Positions 25,071 to 33,013 of a DNA stretch of 64,000 nucleotides are shown here, piece by piece. The stretch is from Desulfovibrio sp. A2 (GTDB taxonomy: Bacteria; Desulfobacterota; Desulfovibrionia; Desulfovibrionales; Desulfovibrionaceae). The translations under genes were made by a program, and so were the position numbers. The stretch spans positions 1 through 64,000 of the forward strand of contig NZ_AGFG01000054.1 of NCBI RefSeq assembly GCF_000226255.1. The letters are read 5' to 3'. The notes beneath the pieces were generated by a model. It searched no databases and had not been told where the DNA came from. It was given only the letters and a program-made list of their open reading frames with translations. The stretch's first letter is position 1, and the number at the start of each line of letters is the position of its first letter.

Positions 25071-25197
25071 GCATTCCTCCCGGAATGGATGGGAAATCTT
25101 TCGTGGCGGGGGCTGTTTTCATGCCCCGTGCGGTGTGGCGTGCGTCAGGTGGTCGGCCGTGGGTGGACGAGCCCCGCTGCGGAAGCCGACCCGGCCC

Positions 25198-26319
25198 TTA
25201 CGCCAGACGCATAACCCGCAGAATATGCTCGCTCACCTTGTCGGCGTCGAATTCCGTTTCCGCCAGCCGCCGTCCGGCCTGCCCCATGCGGGTGATCAGG
25301 GTGCGGTCCGTGATGAACCGCTCCATGGCGGCGGCCAGGGCCTTGGGGTCGCGCAGGGGCACGCGGAAGCCGTTCACCCCTTCCTCCACCACTTCGCGGC
25401 AGCCGGGGGCGTCGGTGACCACGGCGGCGCGGCCCATGCTCATGCCTTCCATCACCGAGCAGGGGGTGCCTTCGCGCCACGAGGGCAGCACCACCACGCT
25501 GGCGTTGGCCACGAACGGCCGCACGTCACGGGTCTGGCCAAGATACTCTATGACCCCCTCGCGCGACCAGCCCTCCACCTCGTCCAGCGGCACGCTGCCC
25601 GGCCCGGTTTCCGGCGGGCCCAGCACGCGGAAGCTGGCGTCGGGGTACTTGGCCTTCAGCAGGCGCGCGGCGTCGGCGTATTCGCGCAGGCCCTTGGCCT
25701 CCAGCAGGCGGCCCACCAGCAGGAACGAGGGCGGGTCCAGCACCGGTTCGGCCTGGGCGAAGTGGTCCAGCGCGACGCCGGTGCCCCGGCACATGGCCAC
25801 CGAGGTGCCATGCGGGATGATGTGGTTGTCCTCGAACACCCGGCGGTCTTCCATGTTCTGGAAGAACACCGTGCGCACGCAGGAAAGGGCCATGCGGTAG
25901 AGCAGGGCGGCCACCTTGGTCAGCACGCGCTTGACCGGGGTGTCCGCCTCGAACATGTAGCCGAGCCCGGTGATCATGGCGTAGCGGGCGGGCACGCGCG
26001 CCAGCGCCGCCGCCATGGCCCCGTAGATGACCGGCTTGATGGTGAAGCAGAAGGCCACGTCGGGTCGTTCCTGCCGGAAGACGCGGTACAGCGCGGTGAA
26101 GGTGGCGGCGTCGCGCACTGGGTTCAGCCCCTTGCGGTCCAGCGGGTAGCCCGCCACGCGGGCCCCCATGGCCTCGAGCGCGGCGCGGCCCTCGGCGTCG
26201 ATGTCGGCGTCGGGCACGATGCACAGCACTTCGTGGCCCAGCGAACGGAGCCTGCGGATGAGCACGCTCCAGAAATTGACCATGGCCCGGGCCTGATTGC
26301 CCAGAATGGCGACCTTCAT
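25198..26319 (-). CDS. GT4-family glycosyltransferase (PglA/WbpX-like)
   Basis: 373 residues. It opens with MKVAILGNQARAMVNFWSVLIRRL, has the acceptor-side FCFTIKPVIYGAMAAALA, and the GT-B donor domain FLLVGRLLEAKGLREYADAARLL, ending with LPSWREGTPCSVMEGMSMGRAAV, which carries the E-x7-E type motif. The N-terminal phrasing resembles enzymes adding HexNAc onto undecaprenyl-linked sugars, as PglA does. It probably adds the second sugar after the adjacent WcaJ-type transferase. Confidence 0.88.
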   Translation of the reverse strand: MKVAILGNQARAMVNFWSVLIRRLRSLGHEVLCIVPDADIDAEGRAALEAMGARVAGYPLDRKGLNPVRDAATFTALYRVFRQERPDVAFCFTIKPVIYGAMAAALARVPARYAMITGLGYMFEADTPVKRVLTKVAALLYRMALSCVRTVFFQNMEDRRVFEDNHIIPHGTSVAMCRGTGVALDHFAQAEPVLDPPSFLLVGRLLEAKGLREYADAARLLKAKYPDASFRVLGPPETGPGSVPLDEVEGWSREGVIEYLGQTRDVRPFVANASVVVLPSWREGTPCSVMEGMSMGRAAVVTDAPGCREVVEEGVNGFRVPLRDPKALAAAMERFITDRTLITRMGQAGRRLAETEFDADKVSEHILRVMRLA

Positions 26320-26665
26320 CTGATGCCTCGCTGGCTGCGCGCCCGGTTTGGGCCGGGCGCTGGTCCCGGCAGGGCGCCGGGGGGTGGTTCGTGCCGCGCG
26401 GCGCGGAACGCCGGGGCGGAAGAACGCGCACCTTGTAACAGGACGGCAGGTTGCTGAAAAGGGGGCCGGGGGCCGCGTGTCGCCGGGGCCTTGGGGGCCT
26501 GGTCCCGGCGCGCGGCTGGGGACGTCATCATCCTGCCGTCATTGGATCATGGCGGGAATGCCATTCACGTTCCGTGCCGTGCGGCGTGGCTCCTTTCCGC
26601 CTCTTTACAGGGTGGGGCGTTGGGAGTAGAAGCGCGCACGTTGCGGTGGTGCGCGGCGGTCCCGC

Positions 26666-26738
26666 CCGCGAGGCCGAGACATCACCCAAGCCGCGAGGCC
26701 GAGACATCACCCAAGCCGCGAGGCCGAGACATCACCGA
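26666..26738. repeat. 25-bp tandem repeat, about three units
   Basis: The unit CCGCGAGGCCGAGACATCAC plus CCAAG occurs at 26666, 26691 and 26716, the first two identical and the third diverging after ATCACC. It lies 50 bp upstream of the -35 box of the epimerase promoter. Confidence 0.9.
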
Positions 26739-26786
26739 CCCGCAAGCCGGTTCCGCCTTGCCGGACCCCGGCCCGCAGCCCGTCCT

Positions 26787-26815
26787 TTGACGCCGCGCCC
26801 CCGCGCACGTACAAT
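26787..26815 (+). promoter_or_regulatory. Sigma-70 promoter of the epimerase gene
   Basis: TTGACG, 17-nt spacer, TACAAT, placed 46 nt before the ATG at 26862. Confidence 0.75.
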
Positions 26816-26861
26816 ACCCGCTCCATCAGAAACCACCACTCCCTTGGGAGGATGATCCATC

Positions 26862-27887
<1,026 letters not shown>

Positions 27888-27947
27888 GCCGCCGTGCGTG
27901 CGGCGGGCGTTGCCCGCGCCCGCGCCGTTCGTCTGATTTGTCCCCCT

Positions 27948-27980
27948 CGCCCCGCCGCAGCCCCTGCGGCGGGGCGCTTT
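27948..27980 (+). terminator. Terminator after the epimerase gene
   Basis: 13-bp perfect stem CGCCCCGCCGCAG / CTGCGGCGGGGCG with a 3-nt loop, followed by CTTTCTTT. Confidence 0.85.
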
Positions 27981-28048
27981 CTTTCGTCGCGGGGCCTGTT
28001 GCCTGGGGGGGCTTGCCTAATCCGGCCCGAAGGAGTATTTGGCGAAAC

Positions 28049-28405
28049 ATGCAAATGATTGCACCGGAACAGGTCGCCGCCCATCGCAAGCTCATCGAGG
28101 CGCAGGCGGACATCTTCAAGGCGCTGGGGCACCCCAGCCGCCTGCTGATGGTCGAGGAACTGACGCGCGGCGAACGCTGCGTGTGCGAGTTGCAGGCGCT
28201 GGTGGGGTCGGACGTGTCCACCGTGTCCAAGCACCTCGGCATCCTCAAGGGCGCGGGCGTGGTGCGCGACGAGAAGCGCGGGGCCAACGTCTACTATTCG
28301 CTGGCCCTGGGGTGCGTGCGGTCGTTTCTGGATTGCACGGGGCACCACATCGACAACGCGGCCCACGATCTTGTCCGGCTGGTGGCGCTGCGGCCCAAGG
28401 GGTAG
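28049..28405 (+). CDS. arsR: ArsR/SmtB-family metal(loid)-responsive repressor
   Basis: 118 residues. The winged helix is clear: FKALGHPSRLLMVEELTRGERCVCELQALVGSDVSTVSKHLGILKGAGVV. The ERCVCELQ motif puts a Cys-x-Cys at the start of the recognition helix region, the classic As(III)/Sb(III) site of ArsR. A further Cys pair lies in the C-terminal helix (GCVRSFLDCTGHH). It should repress the permease gene that follows 134 nt downstream, whose promoter contains a matching palindrome. Start ATG 28049 or 28055; AGGAG lies slightly far from both. Confidence 0.9.
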   Translation: MQMIAPEQVAAHRKLIEAQADIFKALGHPSRLLMVEELTRGERCVCELQALVGSDVSTVSKHLGILKGAGVVRDEKRGANVYYSLALGCVRSFLDCTGHHIDNAAHDLVRLVALRPKG

Positions 28406-28468
28406 GCGGCGGTAGCGCCCGCGCCGCCCGGGCACGGCGGGGTCACGAGCTTTTTTTTTGGAAACTTG

Positions 28469-28488
28469 ATTTGCATATTATGCCAAAT
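28469..28488. promoter_or_regulatory. ArsR/SmtB-type operator before the permease
   Basis: ATTTGCATA-T-TATGCCAAAT is a near-perfect inverted repeat with the ATA...TAT core typical of ArsR/SmtB sites. It sits in a locally AT-rich stretch 52 nt before the permease start. A second GCAAATC immediately downstream repeats the half-site. Confidence 0.7.
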
Positions 28489-28539
28489 GGGCAAATCAAA
28501 GAGTCCGGGGCGGCTGCCCCGCGGTAGAAGGACGAAGAC

Positions 28540-29973
28540 ATGGCTCACGAACACGACGACGGAGGATCGGGCGCGGCTGCTTCCGCAGTTCTCGAAGACA
28601 TGTGGGACGGGCAGGAGGCGAACTCCGAGGCGGAGGGGGCGGTTTCCGGGGGATCGCCCGGCGGCAGGTCTTCGGGCTGCGCCTGCATGGCGGGTGCGCC
28701 GTCCATGGCCGCCGGGGGCAGTGCGGCCGGGCTGCGACCGTTGCAGCCCTTTGCCCCGCAGCCCGCGTCCGGCGGTGGCGGCTGCGGGTGTTCCGCGCCT
28801 TCCGCGCCTGCCGGGGCGTTGGGCGCGGCGGGCGCAACGCTGACGCCCCTTGCCCCGCGCGCGTCCCTGTCCGGCATCGACGCCCCGACGGGGGGCGGCT
28901 GCGGCTGCGCGGCATCCCCCGCCTCCTCCGACCTGCCCCTTGAACAGGAGCGCGCCGGGCTGGCGCGCCGTCTTGCCGCCATGGCCGTTGGCCTCGTGGC
29001 GTGGTGGGCGGTGTACCTGAATCTGCCCGCCGCCTCGCGCGCGCTGACCTACGACGTGCTGGGGCTGACGCCGTCCACGCATCTGGGCGAGGCGGTGGAG
29101 TTCTTTCTGTACGACACGCCCAAGGTGCTCATGCTGCTGGCGCTGGTGGTGTTCGGGATCGGGGTGGTGCGCTCGTTCTTCACGCCGCAGCGCACCCGGC
29201 GGTTGCTGGCCGGGCGCAACGAAGCCGTGGGCAACGTGCTGGCGGCCCTTCTGGGCGTGGTCACGCCGTTCTGCTCCTGCTCGGCGGTGCCGCTGTTCAT
29301 CGGCTTCGTCTCCGCCGGGGTGCCGCTGGGGGTGACCTTCTCCTTCCTGGTGTCCGCGCCCATGATCAACGAAATCGCCGTGGTCATGCTGTATGGGCTG
29401 CTGGGCTGGAAGGTGGCCGCCCTGTACGCGGGCACCGGCCTGGCCATCGCCATCGTGTCCGGCTGGGTCATCGGGCGGATGGGCATGGAGCGCCACATCG
29501 AGAGCTGGGTGCTGCAGGTGCGGGCCGACGCCGAACAGCTTCCGTCCGTCGAGCACACCTGGTCTGGCCGCATCGACTACGGCGTGCAGGCCATGCGCGA
29601 CATCGTGGGCAAGGTCTGGCCGTGGGTGGTGCTGGGCATTGCCGTGGGCGCGGGCATCCACGGCTACGTGCCCGAGGGCTTCATGGCCTCCATCATGGGC
29701 CGTGGCGCGTGGTGGGCCGTTCCGCTGGCCGTGGCCATCGGCATTCCCATGTATTCCAACGCGGCGGGGATGATTCCCGTGGTGCAGGCCCTGCTGGGCA
29801 AGGGCGCGGCGCTGGGTACGGTGCTGGCGTTCATGATGGCCGTCATCGCCCTCTCGCTGCCCGAGGCGGTGATGCTGCGCCGCGTGCTGAAGCCCCGGCT
29901 GGTGGCCGTGTTCTTCGGCGTGGTGGGGCTGGGCATCATGCTGGTGGGGTACCTGTTCAACGCACTGGTCTGA
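28540..29973 (+). CDS. Metal(loid) efflux permease (SO_0444/ArsP-like, DUF318) with Cys-rich N-terminus
   Basis: 477 residues. Residues ~1-145 are low-complexity Gly/Ser/Ala/Pro sequence holding three Cys-x-Cys motifs (SGCACMAG, GGCGCSAP, GGCGCAAS). Membrane segments follow from ~148. The family signature VTPFCSCSAVPLFIGFVSAGVP near 245-265 holds the paired cysteines thought to bind the substrate in ArsP-type permeases, and FLVSAPMINEIA is repeated-domain sequence. A second half (GFMASIMGRGAWWAVPLAVAIGIPMYSNAAG) completes the pseudo-symmetric transporter. With the upstream ArsR gene and operator, efflux of arsenic or another thiophilic metal is inferred. The N-terminal extension may capture metal. 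Confidence 0.85.
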   Translation: MAHEHDDGGSGAAASAVLEDMWDGQEANSEAEGAVSGGSPGGRSSGCACMAGAPSMAAGGSAAGLRPLQPFAPQPASGGGGCGCSAPSAPAGALGAAGATLTPLAPRASLSGIDAPTGGGCGCAASPASSDLPLEQERAGLARRLAAMAVGLVAWWAVYLNLPAASRALTYDVLGLTPSTHLGEAVEFFLYDTPKVLMLLALVVFGIGVVRSFFTPQRTRRLLAGRNEAVGNVLAALLGVVTPFCSCSAVPLFIGFVSAGVPLGVTFSFLVSAPMINEIAVVMLYGLLGWKVAALYAGTGLAIAIVSGWVIGRMGMERHIESWVLQVRADAEQLPSVEHTWSGRIDYGVQAMRDIVGKVWPWVVLGIAVGAGIHGYVPEGFMASIMGRGAWWAVPLAVAIGIPMYSNAAGMIPVVQALLGKGAALGTVLAFMMAVIALSLPEAVMLRRVLKPRLVAVFFGVVGLGIMLVGYLFNALV

Positions 29974-30059
29974 TCCGTACGTTTCGCGCGGCAAGGGCCG
30001 GGCAGCGGGCGTTCACCCCTGTTCCGGCCCCTGTCCTTGCGCCACGTTCAAAAACGGTG

Positions 30060-30100
30060 ACGGGCGCACGGCACACCCCCGGGGTGTGCCGTGCGCCCGT
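30060..30100 (+). terminator. Terminator after the permease gene
   Basis: Near-perfect palindrome of 20-bp arms, ACGGGCGCACGGCACACCCC and its complement, with almost no loop. Confidence 0.8.
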
Positions 30101-30156
30101 ACTGCGTTTCCGCTCCCTCTCGCCGTCCGAGCGTTGGCAGAATGACGGCGAAAGGT

Positions 30157-30197
30157 GATTTTCCGGCCCCTAGCGCCAGCATCGGGGCCGGAAAATC
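30157..30197 (-). terminator. Terminator after the TPR gene
   Basis: Perfect 14-bp stem GATTTTCCGGCCCC / GGGGCCGGAAAATC with a 13-nt loop, 57 nt beyond the stop of the leftward TPR gene. Confidence 0.7.
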
Positions 30198-30254
30198 GTA
30201 TGGGGAGGGGAGTATCTTGCCGTGGCTGGCCGCGTGTGGGCGGCGTTGCCCCGG

Positions 30255-30815
30255 CTACCCGAGCAGGGCGTACATTTCGCGGGCGTCGGCGTGGTCGGGC
30301 GCGCGGTCGAGAATGGTCTCGAGTTCGGCCCGTGCCTCGTCCTTGCGGCCGAGGGAGATCAGGCACCCGGCCAGCGAGAAGCGCACGTTATCCTTTTCGG
30401 GGGAAAGTTCCAGGAACGCCCGCAGGTGGGCGACCACTTCGTCGATGCGGCCAAGGTGGTAGCCAAGGCGCAAGAGGCCGTTCATGGCCACCAGGTTGCC
30501 GGGGTTCATGCCCAGCGCGGCCACGAAGTGGTTGAAGGCCTCGGCGTGCGCGCCGGTTTCCATTTCCACCAGGCCCATGCCCGCCAGCGACTTGTCGTTG
30601 GCCTCGATGGCGGCCGCCTTGCGGTACAGTACCAGGGCCGAATCGAGGTTGCCGCGCTGCACGGCGATGGTGGCGAGGCCCAGGTACGGGTCCGGGTGCA
30701 CGCCGTTGCTGCCGGCGGCCTTGCGGTAGTACTCCTCGGCCTTTTCAAGGTCACCCATGAAAAGGTAGCACTCGCCCAGTTCCTTGTTGATTTCGTAATC
30801 GAGATGGTTGCTCAT
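30255..30815 (-). CDS. Tetratricopeptide-repeat protein
   Basis: 186 residues with GGAGGGGAGAAC before the ATG at 30815. It is built almost wholly of about five TPR units: ELGECYLFMGDLEKAEEYYRKAA, LGLATIAVQRGNLDSALVLYRKAA, HFVAALGMNPGNLVAMNGLLRLG, FLELSPEKDNVRFSLAGCLISLG. No signal peptide or enzyme domain is present, so it is a cytoplasmic scaffold. A near-consensus sigma-54 promoter lies ~200 nt upstream, and it diverges from the sigma-54-driven flagellar cluster. A link to motility or assembly is possible but not shown. Confidence 0.85.
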   Translation of the reverse strand: MSNHLDYEINKELGECYLFMGDLEKAEEYYRKAAGSNGVHPDPYLGLATIAVQRGNLDSALVLYRKAAAIEANDKSLAGMGLVEMETGAHAEAFNHFVAALGMNPGNLVAMNGLLRLGYHLGRIDEVVAHLRAFLELSPEKDNVRFSLAGCLISLGRKDEARAELETILDRAPDHADAREMYALLG

Positions 30816-31011
30816 GTTCTCCCCTCCATGCCGTAAGGCATTTCGCTTCTGTGTCGCCCCGCGCTGCGCGGGGCGGGCGCCGAGCTGGCGGCGCCGGAGC
30901 GGTTCGCAGGATGGTTTCGCGAATGCTCCCGGTAAAGCTGTGCCCATGCCCTCCGTTAAGCACGATGCGTGCCATTGCTGGCGACGGAGTTTTCGTGGGC
31001 GCTGCGAACAT

Positions 31012-31027
31012 AGCAAGCCCCATGCCA
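31012..31027 (-). promoter_or_regulatory. Sigma-54 promoter toward the TPR gene
   Basis: On the minus strand TGGCATGGGGCTTGCT matches the consensus TGGCACRNNNNTTGCW at all but one position, with the required GG-N10-GC spacing. It would start a ~185-nt leader ahead of the TPR gene. Confidence 0.7.
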
Positions 31028-31310
31028 TGCCACTTTTGCAGAACCTGCGCTGCGCCGCAATATATGAATATATAAGATGTATTTTTGAAGGTTAAGATGG
31101 CCGCCGGGTCTTCGCCGTGCGGGCCGCCATGCCCGGCGGGGGCACAAACCGCCGGTTTGCCGTCTCCACCCCCGTACGATGGGGGCAAAACCTGCCGCCG
31201 CCCGGCCCGTCGCACGATGGCCGGGCGGCGTCGTCATTCCGGCGGCGGCAGGAAGGGCGAAAACCGGATTTTTGCTGGCAATACGCTGAAACAAAAAATC
31301 TTCCTTCGGC

Positions 31311-31326
31311 TGGAACGTCTCTTGCT
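31311..31326 (+). promoter_or_regulatory. Sigma-54 promoter of the flgBC-fliE cluster
   Basis: TGGAACGTCTCTTGCT matches TGGCACRNNNNTTGCW except for one base and keeps GG-N10-GC. The predicted start is ~12 nt downstream, leaving a ~75-nt leader before flgB. Sigma-54 control of basal-body genes is common in delta-proteobacteria and others. Confidence 0.75.
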
Positions 31327-31413
31327 CAACCGGGGGTGCATCCACGGCCTGCATCGGCGGCCACCACCCCCTGCGCGGCGCACGCCCCAGGGGCGAACGG
31401 GGAGGAATCCCGC

Positions 31414-31824
31414 ATGAAAAGCCTGTACGAACCGCATGTGAACCTTGTCGGCAAGGTCATGAACATGCAGCTCCAGCGTCAGAATGTCGTCATGAGCAAC
31501 ATCGCCAACGTCCGGACGCCCGGCTACAAGCCGCGCGAACTGGAGTTCGAGAAGCAGTTGCAGGCGGCGCTGAACCTGGACGCCAAGGGCCGGATGACCC
31601 GCACCGAGGATAACCACATGCCCGCCGTGTTCGACCCGGAAGGCTTCAACGCCGATTGGGACAAGGCGGCCAAGCCGCGCATCGTGCACGGCGAAGACCG
31701 GGTCAACATCGACAAGGAAATGGCCAAGATGGCCAAGAACTCCATGCATTACACCGCCCTCTCCACCGTCATTCGCGGCAACTTCGAGGGCGTCAAGACC
31801 ATCATACAGGAAGGGCAGAAGTAA
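31414..31824 (+). CDS. flgB: Flagellar basal-body rod protein FlgB
   Basis: 136 residues, with GGGGAGGAATCCCGC before the ATG. It has the rod-protein N-terminus LVGKVMNMQLQRQNVVMSNIANVRTPGYKPRELEFEKQL and the C-terminal coiled segment EMAKMAKNSMHYTALSTVI. It forms the proximal rod in the periplasm and is exported by the flagellar type III system. Its TAA overlaps the flgC ATG by 1 nt (TAATG), so translation is coupled. Confidence 0.96.
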   Translation: MKSLYEPHVNLVGKVMNMQLQRQNVVMSNIANVRTPGYKPRELEFEKQLQAALNLDAKGRMTRTEDNHMPAVFDPEGFNADWDKAAKPRIVHGEDRVNIDKEMAKMAKNSMHYTALSTVIRGNFEGVKTIIQEGQK

Positions 31825-32261
31825 TGGACTTCATGACCGCCATCGATATCGGCGCCTCCGCCCTCAGTGCGGAACGCACGAACATGAACATCATTTCCAT
31901 GAACCTCGCCAACGTGAAGACCACCCGCACGGAGAACGGCGGGCCTTACCGTCGCAAGACCACCATCATGGCGGCGCAGGACGTGGACGACCCCTTCTCC
32001 AAACACATGCAGGGCGCGCTGGACCGCGAGCTGAAAGGCGTGCGCGTGATGCACGTGGCCACCGACTCGCGCCCCATGAAGCGCGTGTACGAACCCGGCC
32101 ACCCCGACGCGGACCAGGACGGCTTCGTGGCCTACCCGGACATCAACGTGGTGGAGGAAATGGCCAACCTGATGACCGCCCAGCGCGGTTACGAGGCCAA
32201 CGTGACCACCATCGACACCGTCAAGGCCATGTACACCAAGGCCTTGGAAATCAGCCGCTAG
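31824..32261 (+). CDS. flgC: Flagellar basal-body rod protein FlgC
   Basis: 145 residues. N-terminus MDFMTAIDIGASALSAERTNMNIISMNLANVKTTRT and C-terminus NVVEEMANLMTAQRGYEANVTTIDTVKAMYTKALEI are the family's two conserved coiled-coil ends; Asn-Pro-Asp context is kept in PGHPDADQDGFVAYP. It is a proximal rod subunit. The structured element A4 begins 4 nt after the stop and fills the gap to fliE. Confidence 0.96.
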   Translation: MDFMTAIDIGASALSAERTNMNIISMNLANVKTTRTENGGPYRRKTTIMAAQDVDDPFSKHMQGALDRELKGVRVMHVATDSRPMKRVYEPGHPDADQDGFVAYPDINVVEEMANLMTAQRGYEANVTTIDTVKAMYTKALEISR

Positions 32262-32264
32262 CAT

Positions 32265-32420
32265 CCGGATGGTTCTTTCGCCGGCTGACCGCGTCTGAGC
32301 GCGTCTGGGCGCATCTGGGCGCATCTGGGCGCGGCGCGGCACCGAGGTCACATGCGGAAAAAGCATGTTCCCTCGTGCCGATCACGCCCTCCTCGCCAGC
32401 CGACGAAACTCCGCATCCGG
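32265..32420 (+). repeat. Structured 3' intergenic element, copy A4 (flgC-fliE)
   Basis: Same architecture as A1-A3 but with almost entirely different stem bases. The outer stem pairs CCGGATG (32265) with CATCCGG (32414) and TTTCGCCGGCTG (32276) with CAGCCGACGAAA (32397). The middle stem pairs GGCACCGAGG (32338) with CCTCGTGCC (32371). The apical stem pairs CATGC with GCATG around the 7-nt loop GGAAAAA. GGTCA precedes and TTCCC follows the hairpin. The 5' arm contains four 10-bp tandem units (GCGTCTGAGC, GCGTCTGGGC, GCATCTGGGC twice; 32291-32330). Confidence 0.75.
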
Positions 32421-32444
32421 CAAGAACTTCAGGGAGACACGGCC

Positions 32445-32777
32445 ATGACCATCCAGGCGGTAGGGCTGAAGGCGTACTCCAACGCCCTCGGCAACTTCAC
32501 CAAGGCCGAGCAGGCCACCCGCGCCACCGCGGCCCCCACGGCATCCGGCATTCAGGCCAAGTCGTTCACCAGCACGCTTTCCGAGTCGCTGACCAAGGTC
32601 AACGACATGCAGGCCGAAAAGGCCCAGATGATCCAGTCCTTCGCCGCCGGGGAAACCCAGAACGTGCATGAGCTGATGATCACCCTGCAGAAGGCCGGCC
32701 TTGCCGTGAGCATGACCTCCGCCGTGCGGAACAAGGTCATGGAGGCGTACAAGGAACTCAGTCGCATCCAATTCTAG
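32445..32777 (+). CDS. fliE: Flagellar hook-basal body complex protein FliE
   Basis: 110 residues, ATG at 32445 after AGGGAGACACGGCC. The C-terminal half is the FliE hallmark: LTKVNDMQAEKAQMIQSFAAGETQNVHELMITLQKAGLAVSM, then RNKVMEAYKELSRIQF. It joins the MS ring to the rod. Element A3 starts 1 nt after the stop. Confidence 0.95.
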   Translation: MTIQAVGLKAYSNALGNFTKAEQATRATAAPTASGIQAKSFTSTLSESLTKVNDMQAEKAQMIQSFAAGETQNVHELMITLQKAGLAVSMTSAVRNKVMEAYKELSRIQF

Positions 32778-32906
32778 CGATCTGCCGACCTTCCGCCCTG
32801 CGGCGTCGTCAGGCATCGCCCTTTACTCCGGTCACGTACAAGAAGAGTACGCTCCCTTCGTAAAAGGCTCGCCTTCCTCGCCGCAGAACGGAAATCCGGC
32901 AGATCG
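32778..32906 (+). repeat. Structured 3' intergenic element, copy A3 (fliE-fliF)
   Basis: Starts directly after the fliE stop. A 10-bp perfect outer stem pairs CGATCTGCCG (32778-32787) with CGGCAGATCG (32897-32906). The middle stem pairs CCTTTAC (32820) with GTAAAAGG (32860). The apical CGTAC / GTACG stem carries loop AAGAAGA. GGTCA and CTCCC flank it as in A1 and A2. Confidence 0.85.
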
Positions 32907-33013
32907 GGGCGCCCGGCAGGCGACGGAAAGCACTGAATGCCCCGGCCGGATAGCCGCTTCCGAAGAAGACGCGGCACGCCTCGCAGCCCAGAGACCACCC
33001 GGAGGAAGAACAC

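Larger units (their letters stand above)
26320..26861. other. Divergent regulatory region of the polysaccharide genes
   Basis: 542 bp between the glycosyltransferase and the epimerase gene. It holds a 25-bp tandem repeat (26666-26738) and a good sigma-70 promoter (26787-26815), listed separately. No small gene is convincing. Confidence 0.5.
30816..31413. other. Divergent regulatory region between TPR gene and flgB
   Basis: 598 bp with no supported gene. It carries two sigma-54 promoter candidates facing opposite ways and an AT-rich segment (CAATATATGAATATATAAG near 31058) that stands out against the GC-rich surroundings and could bind an activator or IHF. Confidence 0.55.

Noticed and set aside
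26666..26738. CRISPR array
   Set aside because: The 25-bp units abut each other with no spacers and there are no cas genes; it is a plain tandem repeat.
31270..31290. Sigma-54 site at CTGGCAATACGCTGAAAC upstream of flgB
   Set aside because: The GG-N10-GC spacing fails; the match at 31311-31326 is much better.
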